Source: Nocardioides sp. Kera G14 (lineage in GTDB: Bacteria; Actinomycetota; Actinomycetes; Propionibacteriales; Nocardioidaceae). From it: a stretch of DNA of 64,000 nt. The number at the start of each line of letters is the position of its first letter. The first letter of the stretch is position 1. Where the stretch lies: positions 744,001-808,000 of the forward strand of contig NZ_CP085839.1 of assembly GCF_020715565.1 (NCBI RefSeq), in the 5' to 3' direction. Shown one piece after another: positions 16,418 to 24,140 of the stretch. The position numbers and the translations under genes were made by a program. The notes beneath the pieces were generated by a model. It was not told the origin of the DNA, did no database searches, and saw only the letters and a list, made by a program, of their open reading frames with translations.

Positions 16418-16435
16418 CCGGGACAAACGTCCCGG
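16418..16435. repeat. Perfect hairpin upstream of the surface-protein gene
   Basis: CCGGGAC and GTCCCGG, 7 bp each, surround AAAC about 60 bp before the TTG start. It may lie in the 5' leader or be an operator. Confidence 0.45.
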
Positions 16436-16499
16436 AGGTGGAGAAGTTACGGCGAAGAAGAGGTAGATGCGGGTGGCGACTCCATTGTGACGCGGCTCA

Positions 16500-16505
16500 C
16501 AAGTT
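16500..16505 (+). promoter_or_regulatory. -10-like element for the acyl-CoA synthetase gene
   Basis: CAAGTT, 6 nt before the ATG at 16512. A weaker match than most others in the window. Confidence 0.3.
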
Positions 16506-16511
16506 GGCACC

Positions 16512-18155
16512 ATGGCCCGTATGGATGGCTTGATGCAGGACGTTCCGCTGACGGTGACCTCGATCCTGGCGAGGGCGGAAAGACTCTTCCCGACCCGCGA
16601 GGTCGTCACCAAGACGGCTGCCGGGATCGAGCGGGCGACCTATGCCGACCTCGCCCGTGAGGTACGCCGACAGGCCGCTTCCCTGGACCGGTTGGGCCTG
16701 TCCGCGGACGCCCGCGTGGCCAGCTTCGCTTGGAACACCTTCCGCCATCTGGCGCTCTACTACTCGGTCGCCGGGACCGGACGGGTGCTGCACACCGGCA
16801 ACATCCGCTACTTCCCCGAGCAGCTGATCTACACGTTCAACCACGCCGAGGACGAGGCGGTCTTCGTGGACCGCTCCCTCCTGCCGCTGATCAGCCCGCT
16901 CCTCGACCAGCTCACGACGCTGAAACACGTGGTCGTGATGGACGACGGTGTCCCGAACCCGTTGCCGCCGGACCCCCGTGTCATCGCCTACGAGGAGCTG
17001 CTGACCGAGGAGGAGGCCGACCTGGAGGGCCGGGTCACCGATGAGCACCAGGCCGCCGGCATCTGCTACACCTCGGGCACCACCGGCCACCCCAAGGGCG
17101 TCGTCTACAGCCATCGCTCGCAGTGGCTGCACGCGGTCTCGTCGTTGACCTCCTCGAGCTTCGGCATGAAGGACAGCGACCGGATCCTCCCGGTCGTGCC
17201 GTTCTTCCACGCGAACGGCTGGGGCTTGGCGCACTCCCCGCTGATGGGCGGAGCGAGCCTGGTCCTGCCCGGGCCCGACATGTCGCCGGCCGGGATCACC
17301 TCGTTGATGGAATCCGAGCGTGTGACGGTCGCCGCCGGCGTACCGACGATCTGGATGGGTGTCGCGCCGCTCCTCGCCGACCACGACCTCAGCCATCTGC
17401 GCACGGTGATCTGCGGCGGTTCGGCCGTGCCGCCGTCGCTCTCGGAGGCGTGGCGATCGGCGATCGGCATCCCGATCACCCAGGCCTGGGGCATGACGGA
17501 GATGAGTCCGCTCGGCTCGATCTGCCAGCCCCGGGCCGAGGTCGAGGCGATGAGCGAGGCCGAGCAGATCGACATCCGGGCCACCGCCGGCTTCATGGCG
17601 CCCGGCGTGGAGATGCGGATCGTCGAGCCGGCCACGCGCGAGGAGCAGCCCTGGGACGGCGAGGCGACCGGTGAGCTGGAGGTGCGCGGGCCGTGGATCG
17701 CGCGCCAGTACTACAGGACGCCTCTCGAAACCGGGCCCGGGGCTGACTTCTCTCCCGACGGCTGGCTGCGCACGGGCGACGTCGCCTCCATCTCCGAGCT
17801 CGGCTACCTCAAGCTCGTCGACCGCACCAAGGACCTGGTGAAGTCGGGCGGCGAGTGGATCAGCTCCGTCGCGGTCGAGAACGCGATCATGGGCCACCCC
17901 GCGGTCGCCGAGGCGGCCGTCATCGCGAGCCCGCACCCCAAGTGGGGCGAGCGGCCGCTCGCCTTCGCCGTCATCCGCGACGGTCAGTCCGTCTCGCGGG
18001 AGGAGTTGCTCGACTTCCTCGGCGAGCGACTCGGCAAGTGGCAGGTGCCTGACGACGTCGTCTTCATCGACGAGGTCCCCAGGACCTCGGTCGGCAAGTT
18101 CTCCAAGAAGACCCTGCGGGAGAAGTACGCCGGCTACGTGCTGCCCACTGCATAG
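16512..18155 (+). CDS. Medium/long-chain fatty acyl-CoA ligase
   Basis: The 547-aa AMP-forming enzyme of the ANL superfamily activates fatty acids to acyl-CoA through an acyl-adenylate. The P-loop-like [11 protein letters not shown] is at 186-196; the aromatic/adenine motif [13 protein letters not shown] follows in the middle; [10 protein letters not shown] carries the ribose-binding Asp, and the C-terminal [14 protein letters not shown] carries the catalytic Lys. It resembles AlkK-like FadD proteins that take medium to long chains. It stands alone, followed by a strong terminator and the minus-strand tRNA-Lys. Chain-length preference cannot be read from sequence. Confidence 0.88.
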   Translation: MARMDGLMQDVPLTVTSILARAERLFPTREVVTKTAAGIERATYADLAREVRRQAASLDRLGLSADARVASFAWNTFRHLALYYSVAGTGRVLHTGNIRYFPEQLIYTFNHAEDEAVFVDRSLLPLISPLLDQLTTLKHVVVMDDGVPNPLPPDPRVIAYEELLTEEEADLEGRVTDEHQAAGICYTSGTTGHPKGVVYSHRSQWLHAVSSLTSSSFGMKDSDRILPVVPFFHANGWGLAHSPLMGGASLVLPGPDMSPAGITSLMESERVTVAAGVPTIWMGVAPLLADHDLSHLRTVICGGSAVPPSLSEAWRSAIGIPITQAWGMTEMSPLGSICQPRAEVEAMSEAEQIDIRATAGFMAPGVEMRIVEPATREEQPWDGEATGELEVRGPWIARQYYRTPLETGPGADFSPDGWLRTGDVASISELGYLKLVDRTKDLVKSGGEWISSVAVENAIMGHPAVAEAAVIASPHPKWGERPLAFAVIRDGQSVSREELLDFLGERLGKWQVPDDVVFIDEVPRTSVGKFSKKTLREKYAGYVLPTA

Positions 18156-18168
18156 CACCCCGACAACG

Positions 18169-18200
18169 CAGAAGGCCCGGTCTCTCGACCGGGCCTTCTG
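18169..18200. terminator. Bidirectional terminator
   Basis: A perfect 14-bp stem (18169-18182 with 18187-18200) around TCTC lies between the acyl-CoA ligase stop and the 3' end of the minus-strand tRNA-Lys. Confidence 0.85.
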
Positions 18201-18205
18201 TTCCG

Positions 18206-18278
<73 letters not shown>

Positions 18279-18323
18279 ATGTCTTTCGACTCGGAGAACA
18301 TTACTCCCGCCCCGGTCAGGGAC

Positions 18324-19892
18324 TCAAATCGGGGCGACGCCCCACGCTTCGAGGACGGCGTGGGCGGCGTTGTGGCCCCCGAGTCCCGAGACGGCGCCAC
18401 CCCGGCGCGCACCGGATCCGCAGACCCAGACCGAGGCCGCGGCCTGCGGGACGCCCCAGCGGGCGGCGGGTGAGTCGAGTTCCTCGTCGTCCTCCGCCCA
18501 GGGCCAGGCGAGGTCGCCATGGAAGATGTGCCCGCCGGGCATGGCGAGATCGGCCTCGATGTCCTGCGGGATCTTCGCCTCGATGCAGTGCGTGCCGTCG
18601 GGCATCCGTGCGACGACCGTGTCGAGGGGATCGAGGAGGTGCTCGTCGAGCGAGGCGAGGGCGCGGCGCAGTGCTTCCGCACGGGTCTCCTCGGGCGAGG
18701 TCTCGAAGAGTGTCGAGGGCGTGTGCAGCCCGAAGTAGGTCAGCGTGTGCGTCCCGGCGGGGACGTCACCGAGGATCGAGGGATCGGTCAGCGAGTGGCA
18801 GTAGACCTCGCCCGGCAGACGGGTCGGCAGCCCACCGGCTGCCGCCTCACGCCAGGCGGTCTCGAGCTCCGTCATGGACTCACCGAGATGGAGCGTGCCG
18901 GCGAAGGCCACGGTCGGGTCGGCCCCGGACCGCAGTCGCGGTAGCCGGTCGAGGAGGACGTTGACCTTCAGCTGGGCGCCGACCGGCTTGGCCGGCTGCT
19001 CCTGTCCGAGCAGCCCGGCGAGGGTGTACGGCGCCACGTTGGCCAGCGTCAGACGGGCCTCGACCACACCGTCGGCGTACGAGACCAGAGCACCGTCCTC
19101 GGAGGAGGAGATGGCCGTGACGGGGCAGGAGGTGACCAGCTCGGCGCCCGCGTCGACGGCCGCACGGGCGAGGGCGTCGGTGACCGCGCCCATGCCGCCG
19201 ACGGGGACTCGCCACTCGCCGGTGCCGTTGCCGACCAGGTGGTAGAGGAAGCAGCGGTTCTGGATGAGCGACGGGTCGTTGAGCGAGGCGAAGGTGCCGA
19301 TGAGCGCGTCCGTCGCCACGACACCGCGGACGACGTCGTCGTGGAAGCGGCGCTCGATGGCGGCGCCGATCGGCTCCTCGACGAGGTCGCGCCAGAGCGT
19401 GGCGTCGACGCCTCCGCGGAGGGCCGAGGCGCGGGGGAGCGGGGAGGTGAGCGTCGGCGCGACCAGCTCGGCGAGCTCGCCGACGGACGCGTAGAAGTCC
19501 TGCCAGGCGACGTACTCCTCGTCACTGCCGGTGAGCTCGCGGAAGCCGGCGGCGGTGGCGGGACCCTCGGGGCGCTCGACCAGGAGCCCGCCGTCGACGC
19601 CGCCGCGCGACCACGGTGTGTAGGAGGAGGTGGTGCGCGAGGCCAGCTCGATGTCGAGGCCGAGGTCCTCGATGATCGAGGCGGGCAGCAGCGAGACGAG
19701 GTAGGAGTAGCGCGACAACCGCGTCGGCAGGCTGGGGAAGGCCTGGGCGGAGACCGCCGCACCGCCGACGTGGTCGAGCCGCTCGAGGACGACGACCGAG
19801 AGCCCGGCGCGGGCGAGGTAGGCCGCAGCGGTCAGGCCGTTGTGGCCCCCGCCCACGATCGCGATGTCATAGCGGGGACGGCTGGGTGACAT
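18324..19892 (-). CDS. Phytoene-dehydrogenase-like FAD oxidoreductase (PYROXD2-like)
   Basis: The 522-aa protein opens with the FAD-binding motif DIAIVGGGHNGLTAAAYLAR (Gly-rich loop at 14-19) and VVVLERLDHVGG, and closes with a C-terminal FAD segment (SVWVCGSGARRGGAVSGLGG) typical of the crtI/NAD(P)-FAD oxidoreductase superfamily. Within it the sequence is closest, by eye, to the PYROXD2 group, whose substrate is not established; no carotenoid genes lie nearby, so a desaturase role is not supported. The ATG is preceded by TAGGCT at 6 nt. It stands between two tRNA genes on the same strand. Confidence 0.8.
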   Translation of the reverse strand: MSPSRPRYDIAIVGGGHNGLTAAAYLARAGLSVVVLERLDHVGGAAVSAQAFPSLPTRLSRYSYLVSLLPASIIEDLGLDIELASRTTSSYTPWSRGGVDGGLLVERPEGPATAAGFRELTGSDEEYVAWQDFYASVGELAELVAPTLTSPLPRASALRGGVDATLWRDLVEEPIGAAIERRFHDDVVRGVVATDALIGTFASLNDPSLIQNRCFLYHLVGNGTGEWRVPVGGMGAVTDALARAAVDAGAELVTSCPVTAISSSEDGALVSYADGVVEARLTLANVAPYTLAGLLGQEQPAKPVGAQLKVNVLLDRLPRLRSGADPTVAFAGTLHLGESMTELETAWREAAAGGLPTRLPGEVYCHSLTDPSILGDVPAGTHTLTYFGLHTPSTLFETSPEETRAEALRRALASLDEHLLDPLDTVVARMPDGTHCIEAKIPQDIEADLAMPGGHIFHGDLAWPWAEDDEELDSPAARWGVPQAAASVWVCGSGARRGGAVSGLGGHNAAHAVLEAWGVAPI

Positions 19893-19898
19893 GGGGCG

Positions 19899-19904
19899 AG
19901 CCTA
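19899..19904 (-). promoter_or_regulatory. -10-like element for the FAD oxidoreductase
   Basis: TAGGCT, 6 nt before the ATG at 19892. It lies just after the tRNA-His terminator. Confidence 0.5.
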
Positions 19905-19912
19905 GAGACAGC

Positions 19913-19942
19913 GAAGGCGCAGACCGTGCGGTCTGCGCCTTC
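19913..19942 (-). terminator. Terminator of tRNA-His
   Basis: A perfect 13-bp stem (19913-19925 with 19930-19942) around GTGC starts 6 bp past the tRNA 3' end. Confidence 0.8.
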
Positions 19943-19948
19943 TGATGG

Positions 19949-20022
19949 GGTGGATGACGGGACTTGAACCCGCGACAACCGGCACCACAAGCCGGGGCTC
20001 TACCAACTGAGCTACACCCACC
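19949..20022 (-). tRNA. tRNA-His(GTG)
   Basis: Anticodon stem CCGGC/GCCGG with loop TTGTGGT (anticodon GTG). The gene carries the extra 5' G(-1) opposite C73 that is the histidine identity element. Acceptor GTGGGTG/CATCCAC with one G-T pair. Confidence 0.95.
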
Positions 20023-20061
20023 ATGCGTTGACCGAGGTCAACGACGAGGAAGCATAGGGGC

Positions 20062-20709
20062 TCAGTCCGTGAGGCCGGTAATCGACCCCGCATGCCGGGC
20101 GGCGATCGCCTTGGCCGTCTCGGAGTCCGGCCCGGGCGCGGGGACGAAGACAGCCTCGCGGTAGTACCGCAGCTCCTCGATCGACTCCTGGATATCGGCG
20201 AGCGCGCGGTGGTTGCCCCTCTTCGCCGGGGCGTTGAAGTAGGCCCGCGAGTACCAGCGCCGCGACAGCTCCTTGATCGAGGAGACGTCGATGATCCGGT
20301 AATGCAGGAAGGCCTCGAGCTCGGGCAGGTCACGGGCGATGAAGCCCCGGTCGGTGCCGACCGTGTTGCCGGCCAGCGGGGGACGGCTGTCTGCTCCGCA
20401 GTGGGCGTGGATGTAGTCGAGCACGATCGTCTGCGCCTCCTCGAGGGTGACGCCGGAGTCGAGCTCGTCGATCAGGCCGGACTTGGTGTGCATGGCGACG
20501 ACGAAGGGATCCATCTGCGCGAGCGCCTCGGCCGGCGGCTTGATGATCACGTCCACGCCCTCGCCCAGGACGTTGAGCTCGGAGTCGGTCACGAGCGCGG
20601 CGATCTCCACGAGCGCGTCGGCCTCGAGGGAGAGGCCGGTCATCTCGCAGTCGATCCAGACGAGCCTGTCGTTGCGTTCGGCCCGGGCTGGCACTTCGTT
20701 CGTGGTCAC
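20062..20709 (-). CDS. orn: Oligoribonuclease
   Basis: The 215-aa DEDDh 3'-5' exonuclease degrades dinucleotides and other nanoRNAs, including pGpG from cyclic-di-GMP turnover. The three exonuclease motifs are present: WIDCEMTGL (Asp20, Glu22), GNTVGTDRGF and HRALADI with the catalytic His and Asp. Length is slightly above the usual 180-200 because of a C-terminal extension. The GTG start has TAGGGT 8 nt upstream, back to back with the divergent MauE-like gene. Its probable role in c-di-GMP turnover is notable given the PilZ gene at 49152. Confidence 0.94.
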   Translation of the reverse strand: MTTNEVPARAERNDRLVWIDCEMTGLSLEADALVEIAALVTDSELNVLGEGVDVIIKPPAEALAQMDPFVVAMHTKSGLIDELDSGVTLEEAQTIVLDYIHAHCGADSRPPLAGNTVGTDRGFIARDLPELEAFLHYRIIDVSSIKELSRRWYSRAYFNAPAKRGNHRALADIQESIEELRYYREAVFVPAPGPDSETAKAIAARHAGSITGLTD

Positions 20710-20717
20710 GCCTCCGA

Positions 20718-20723
20718 ACCCTA
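20718..20723 (-). promoter_or_regulatory. -10-like element for orn
   Basis: TAGGGT, 8 nt before the GTG at 20709. Confidence 0.4.
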
Positions 20724-20762
20724 CCGTCGGGCCGTGCTCAGGGTGCCCTCAGTGACGGACCC

Positions 20763-20768
20763 TAGGGT
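20763..20768 (+). promoter_or_regulatory. -10-like element for the MauE-like gene
   Basis: TAGGGT, 7 nt before the GTG at 20776. It fixes the start of a frame that could otherwise be read far upstream. Confidence 0.5.
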
Positions 20769-20775
20769 GGTCGGC

Positions 20776-21264
20776 GTGTGGGGATGGCTGGGTCTGGTGG
20801 CGCGCGCCGTCACCGGGGCCGTCTGGATCTGGGCGGGGTGTTCGAAGATCTCCCACCCGTACGCCGCCGTGCTGGCCGTCCGCGCCTACCAACTGCTCCC
20901 CGGGGGAGTCGCCGAGGTCATCGGCCACGTGCTGCCGACGCTGGAGGTCGTGGTGGGCGTGGCGCTGGTGGTCGGCGTACTCACGCGGTTCGTGGCCGCG
21001 ATCAGCGCGCTGCTCTTCGTCGCCTTCATCGTCGGCATCGCGTCGGTCTGGGCGCGGGGCATCCTGATCGACTGCGGCTGCTTCGGCGGCGGCGGCTTCG
21101 ACCCGCACGCGGCCGACAAGTACCCCTGGGAGATCGCGCGGGATGCGGCACTGCTGCTCTGCTCGCTCTTCCTCGTCGTCGTCGGGAACTCGCGGTGGTC
21201 CCTCGACCGACTCATCTTCAGGACCACCGCAGCCGGTGGGACCGGCACAGTCGAGGAGGACTAG
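20776..21264 (+). CDS. MauE/DoxX-like membrane protein with CxC motif
   Basis: The 162-aa protein has four membrane helices and the motif LIDCGCFGGGG (Cys100, Cys102) in the loop before the last helix, as in MauE-type proteins that pass electrons for periplasmic disulfide chemistry. An additional Cys22 lies in WAGCSKISHPYA. Its TAG stop is 5 bp before the ATG of a thioredoxin-fold protein, so they almost certainly act together: the membrane protein would recharge or reduce its soluble partner. The pairing is inference from position; the direction of electron flow cannot be told. Confidence 0.8.
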   Translation: MWGWLGLVARAVTGAVWIWAGCSKISHPYAAVLAVRAYQLLPGGVAEVIGHVLPTLEVVVGVALVVGVLTRFVAAISALLFVAFIVGIASVWARGILIDCGCFGGGGFDPHAADKYPWEIARDAALLLCSLFLVVVGNSRWSLDRLIFRTTAAGGTGTVEED

Positions 21265-21269
21265 GACTC

Positions 21270-21989
21270 ATGGCCAAGGAAAGCCCCCAGGAGCGTGCCG
21301 CACGACTCGCGGCGGAGCGGGCGAAGCAGCGGGCGGCGGAGCGTCGGCGCAACATCCTCATGGTGGCCGCGGTCGTCCTCGTGATGATCGGCATCATCGG
21401 TGGCGGATTCGTGATCAGCCGGCTGACGAGCAGCACGCCCAAGGACTCGGCGGCCGCGGCCTCCGTCGGCTCGGTGACCATCGGCTCGGACAGCGCGCCG
21501 CACAAGGTCGTGATCTACGAGGACTTCCTCTGCCCCTACTGCGGTGAGCTCGAGAAGCAGACCCACGAGGAGCTCGCGACGCTGGCAGACCAGGGCAAGG
21601 TCCAGGTCGAGTACCGGCCGTTCAACCTGTTGCAGACCGACTACTCGCAGCACACGCTCGAGGTCTTCCAGGTGCTCGCCCACAACAGCACGCCCGAGGT
21701 CGCCAAGAAGTTCCACGACGCGCTCTACGCCGATCAGCCTTCTGAGAGTGCGTCGAGCTTCCCGAGCGTCGACGACATCACCGCGACCGCTGTCGCGGCG
21801 GGTGCCGACGAGGCCGACATCAAGGCCGCCCTGGAGAGCAGCGCGCCGAAGTGGGCCGACGCCGCGACCCAGGCCGCAGAGGACGCCGGCGTCCAGTCAA
21901 CGCCGACGATCCTGCTCGACGGCACGGAGTTCGTCGGTGGCTCGGACATCGACTCCGAGGCGAAGGCGCTGCTCGACGCGGTCTCCTGA
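21270..21989 (+). CDS. DsbA-family thioredoxin-fold protein, membrane-anchored
   Basis: The 239-aa protein has a charged cytoplasmic start (1-28, many Arg/Ala/Glu), one membrane helix (about 29-50), and an extracytoplasmic thioredoxin fold with active site FLCPYC (Cys88, Cys91) and the cis-Pro loop QSTPTILL near 210. This is the layout of actinobacterial DsbA-like oxidoreductases that form disulfides in secreted proteins. Several Cys-containing secreted proteins are encoded nearby. It is cotranscribed with the MauE-like gene and followed by a bidirectional terminator. Confidence 0.88.
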   Translation: MAKESPQERAARLAAERAKQRAAERRRNILMVAAVVLVMIGIIGGGFVISRLTSSTPKDSAAAASVGSVTIGSDSAPHKVVIYEDFLCPYCGELEKQTHEELATLADQGKVQVEYRPFNLLQTDYSQHTLEVFQVLAHNSTPEVAKKFHDALYADQPSESASSFPSVDDITATAVAAGADEADIKAALESSAPKWADAATQAAEDAGVQSTPTILLDGTEFVGGSDIDSEAKALLDAVS

Positions 21990-21990
21990 G

Positions 21991-22036
21991 GTGGTGAGCG
22001 CCTCGCCAGCTCAGGGCGTGGGCGGGCGCTCACCAC
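21991..22036. terminator. Bidirectional terminator with a long loop
   Basis: A perfect 12-bp stem (21991-22002 with 22025-22036) around a 22-nt loop lies between two convergent genes. Confidence 0.65.
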
Positions 22037-22040
22037 TGGG

Positions 22041-23450
22041 CTACGGGGTCGCGATGTAGCTCGCGATCACGAGCCTGCCCCGCTTGAGCGGCCGTACCTG
22101 GAGTCGGCCGCTGCGCGCGGACGGCATCGTGATCCAGTGGACGCCGTTCCCGCGGACGGTGCCGATGACGTGGCCGCCGACCCGCACCTCGACCGGTACG
22201 CCGCCGCGGAGCTGCAGCCCGATCCGGCGACCGCTCACCCGCGGCCCGGTGGCGACCGTCGGCCTGGTCATCGTGAGGCTGTTGCCCGAGCGCTTCCACT
22301 TCTTGCCGTGGAACCTCGCACCGTAGTTCCAGCGGTAGGTGCAGGTCGTCTGCCAGGCGGACGTGTTGCCGGCCCGGTCGGTGCCGCGCGCCCGGGCGCA
22401 GACGCGTCCGCCCGCCCTGATCGCGACGCGGGTCGCCGTCCTTTTGGTCTTCTTGAAGCCCTTGGGTGTCCTCCAGCGACCGCCGGTCCGGATCTGGACC
22501 TGGTACCTGGCGATGCCCGAGGAGTCGTGCATCCTCCACCTCAGCGTGGTGTGGCTCGCGCGCGTCGTGTGGACGGCGCCGACGGCCAGGGTCGGCGCGG
22601 TGCGGTCGGGCGGCGGCAGCCGGAAGGCTCCCGGCTGGACGGCGCTCTCGTCGATGTTGAGGGTGACGCCGCCGTACGTCTCGTTGCCGCCGCCGGCGAA
22701 CTGCCGCATCCGGCGACCGGCCCACCCGCCGGCGAACTCGGTGGTGTTGGTGGTGGGCTGACCGTCCCAGCGGGCCACCCAGATCGAGTCCGGCTTGGGG
22801 TATGTCGCCACCTGCGAGGCGGCCAGGACGTCGCGGATGGTCGAGCTCACCGAGCCGTAGACCGAGGAGTTGCGGCCGAGCTGGTGGAGGCGCTGGGTCC
22901 AGCCGCCGAGCATCGCCTGGACCGCGGCAGTGCAGCGGGCGTTGCTCGTCGGGTAGGCCTCGAGGTCGAAGGCGATGGGGGCGCCGACGGGCAGGCCCAA
23001 CCGGTAGACGGAGGCCGCGGCGTCGGCAGCCATCTGGATGCCTTGGCTCCGGGCTGTGCCCGGGTCGGGGGACATCTTCTTGCTGAAGGTCGAACAGGGG
23101 GCCTGGAGGCCGACGTAGATCGGGAGGACCTGCCACCCGCCGGCGCGCACGGCGTGGACCCAGCTGGCGTCGAGCTCCGTCTGCACCTTGTCGTAGCGGA
23201 CGTCGAACCGGGCCTGCTCGGGGATGTAGACCGCGATCGCCTTGTACGGCGAGGAGCGCTGCCAGGCCTGGACCTTGGAGAGCGCCGGCGTGGTCGCGGT
23301 GTCGAGCATGAGGATGTGCCCTGCTGCCGGGGCCGGCGCCGTACGTGCGGAGGCGACGGGGTCGGGCCGACCTGCCCACGCGGGGGCGGTGAGACCGAGG
23401 CTCACGGGGACGGCGAGAAGAGCGACGAGCAGGCGAGGCAGGTGGAGCAC
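22041..23450 (-). CDS. Secreted DUF1906 (glycoside-hydrolase-like) protein with C-terminal beta domains
   Basis: The 469-aa product has a signal peptide ending near PAWA (residue 26). Residues about 45-240 match the DUF1906/Rv2525c-like TIM-barrel fold: LMLDTATTPALSKVQAW at the start, YKAIAVYIPE, VLPIYVGLQ and AFDLEAY with the acidic residues where hydrolases of this clan keep their catalytic pair. From about 265 a fibronectin/Ig-like domain (RTAPTLAVGAV to TYRWNYGARF) and a basic beta module follow. M. tuberculosis Rv2525c is an exported wall-associated protein. The start is GTG at 23450 with TAGAGT 7 nt upstream. Confidence 0.8.
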   Translation of the reverse strand: MLHLPRLLVALLAVPVSLGLTAPAWAGRPDPVASARTAPAPAAGHILMLDTATTPALSKVQAWQRSSPYKAIAVYIPEQARFDVRYDKVQTELDASWVHAVRAGGWQVLPIYVGLQAPCSTFSKKMSPDPGTARSQGIQMAADAAASVYRLGLPVGAPIAFDLEAYPTSNARCTAAVQAMLGGWTQRLHQLGRNSSVYGSVSSTIRDVLAASQVATYPKPDSIWVARWDGQPTTNTTEFAGGWAGRRMRQFAGGGNETYGGVTLNIDESAVQPGAFRLPPPDRTAPTLAVGAVHTTRASHTTLRWRMHDSSGIARYQVQIRTGGRWRTPKGFKKTKRTATRVAIRAGGRVCARARGTDRAGNTSAWQTTCTYRWNYGARFHGKKWKRSGNSLTMTRPTVATGPRVSGRRIGLQLRGGVPVEVRVGGHVIGTVRGNGVHWITMPSARSGRLQVRPLKRGRLVIASYIATP

Positions 23451-23457
23451 CCGCGCG

Positions 23458-23463
23458 ACTCTA
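23458..23463 (-). promoter_or_regulatory. -10-like element for the DUF1906 gene
   Basis: TAGAGT, 7 nt before the GTG at 23450. Confidence 0.4.
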
Positions 23464-23496
23464 CGTGCCGAAACTGGCAGCGTCCTATCAACGAGG

Positions 23497-24075
23497 TCAG
23501 AAGAGCGACAGCGATCCCAGCGCCTGTCGTACGACGACGGCCGGGTGTTCCTCGGAGTCGCCGGTCGCCCAGACGATGTAACCGTGGAAGGCTGCGAGTG
23601 TCAGGGCCGACCCGACCACCCGGGCGTCGATCGGGGCCAGGCCGCGACCGACCAGGTAGGAGCGCAGGATCGATGACTGTTCCTGCAGCCGCGAGGAGCC
23701 ATAGGAGAAGAGCTCGCCGTGGTTCGCGATGATCTGCATCCGTGCCCGGGTGAGCGCCAGCACGGGCGTCTGCTCGGCCGTCATGAGCAGGGCGGCGGAC
23801 GCGGCCGGGATGGGCTCGCCATCGGCGGTCGCCAAGGCGTCCTCGAGGTTCTCCAGCGACTCCTCGAAACGGTCCCAGACGAGGTCGGCCTTGGTCGGGA
23901 AGTAGCGGAAGAGGCTGCGCCGGCTCACCCCGGCGGCCGCCGCGATCTCGGCGGCGCTGACGTCGTCGTACCCCCGCTCCTGGAAGAGCTGCAGGGCGAT
24001 CCTCGCGAGGTGTTCCCGGTCGATCTCGACCGGGCGCCCGCGACCACGGGAGGAGCCGGGCACGGAGGAGGCCAT
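23497..24075 (-). CDS. TetR-family transcriptional regulator
   Basis: The 192-aa protein has an N-terminal TetR DNA-binding domain: basic GRGRPVEIDREHLARIALQ, then YDDVSAAEIAAAAGVSRRS and LFRYFPTKADLV, the classic helix-turn-helix and helix 4. The C-terminal ligand domain (about 75-192) is helical and not recognisable in detail. The family represses efflux or metabolic genes. It runs in the same direction as the DUF1906 gene (46 bp downstream) and 65 bp after the large secreted protein, with no obvious divergent target, so its regulon is unclear. The ATG at 24075 is the first start that leaves a complete domain. Confidence 0.88.
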   Translation of the reverse strand: MASSVPGSSRGRGRPVEIDREHLARIALQLFQERGYDDVSAAEIAAAAGVSRRSLFRYFPTKADLVWDRFEESLENLEDALATADGEPIPAASAALLMTAEQTPVLALTRARMQIIANHGELFSYGSSRLQEQSSILRSYLVGRGLAPIDARVVGSALTLAAFHGYIVWATGDSEEHPAVVVRQALGSLSLF

Positions 24076-24140
24076 GGGGGAATAGTGCCAAACCCCGCCC
24101 GCCGCCCGCGCGGAATCGCCGCAGCGGTCGTGCCCGGAGG

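Noticed and set aside
18324..19892. Phytoene desaturase for carotenoid synthesis
   Set aside because: No other carotenoid gene is nearby and the sequence looks closer to the PYROXD2 branch.
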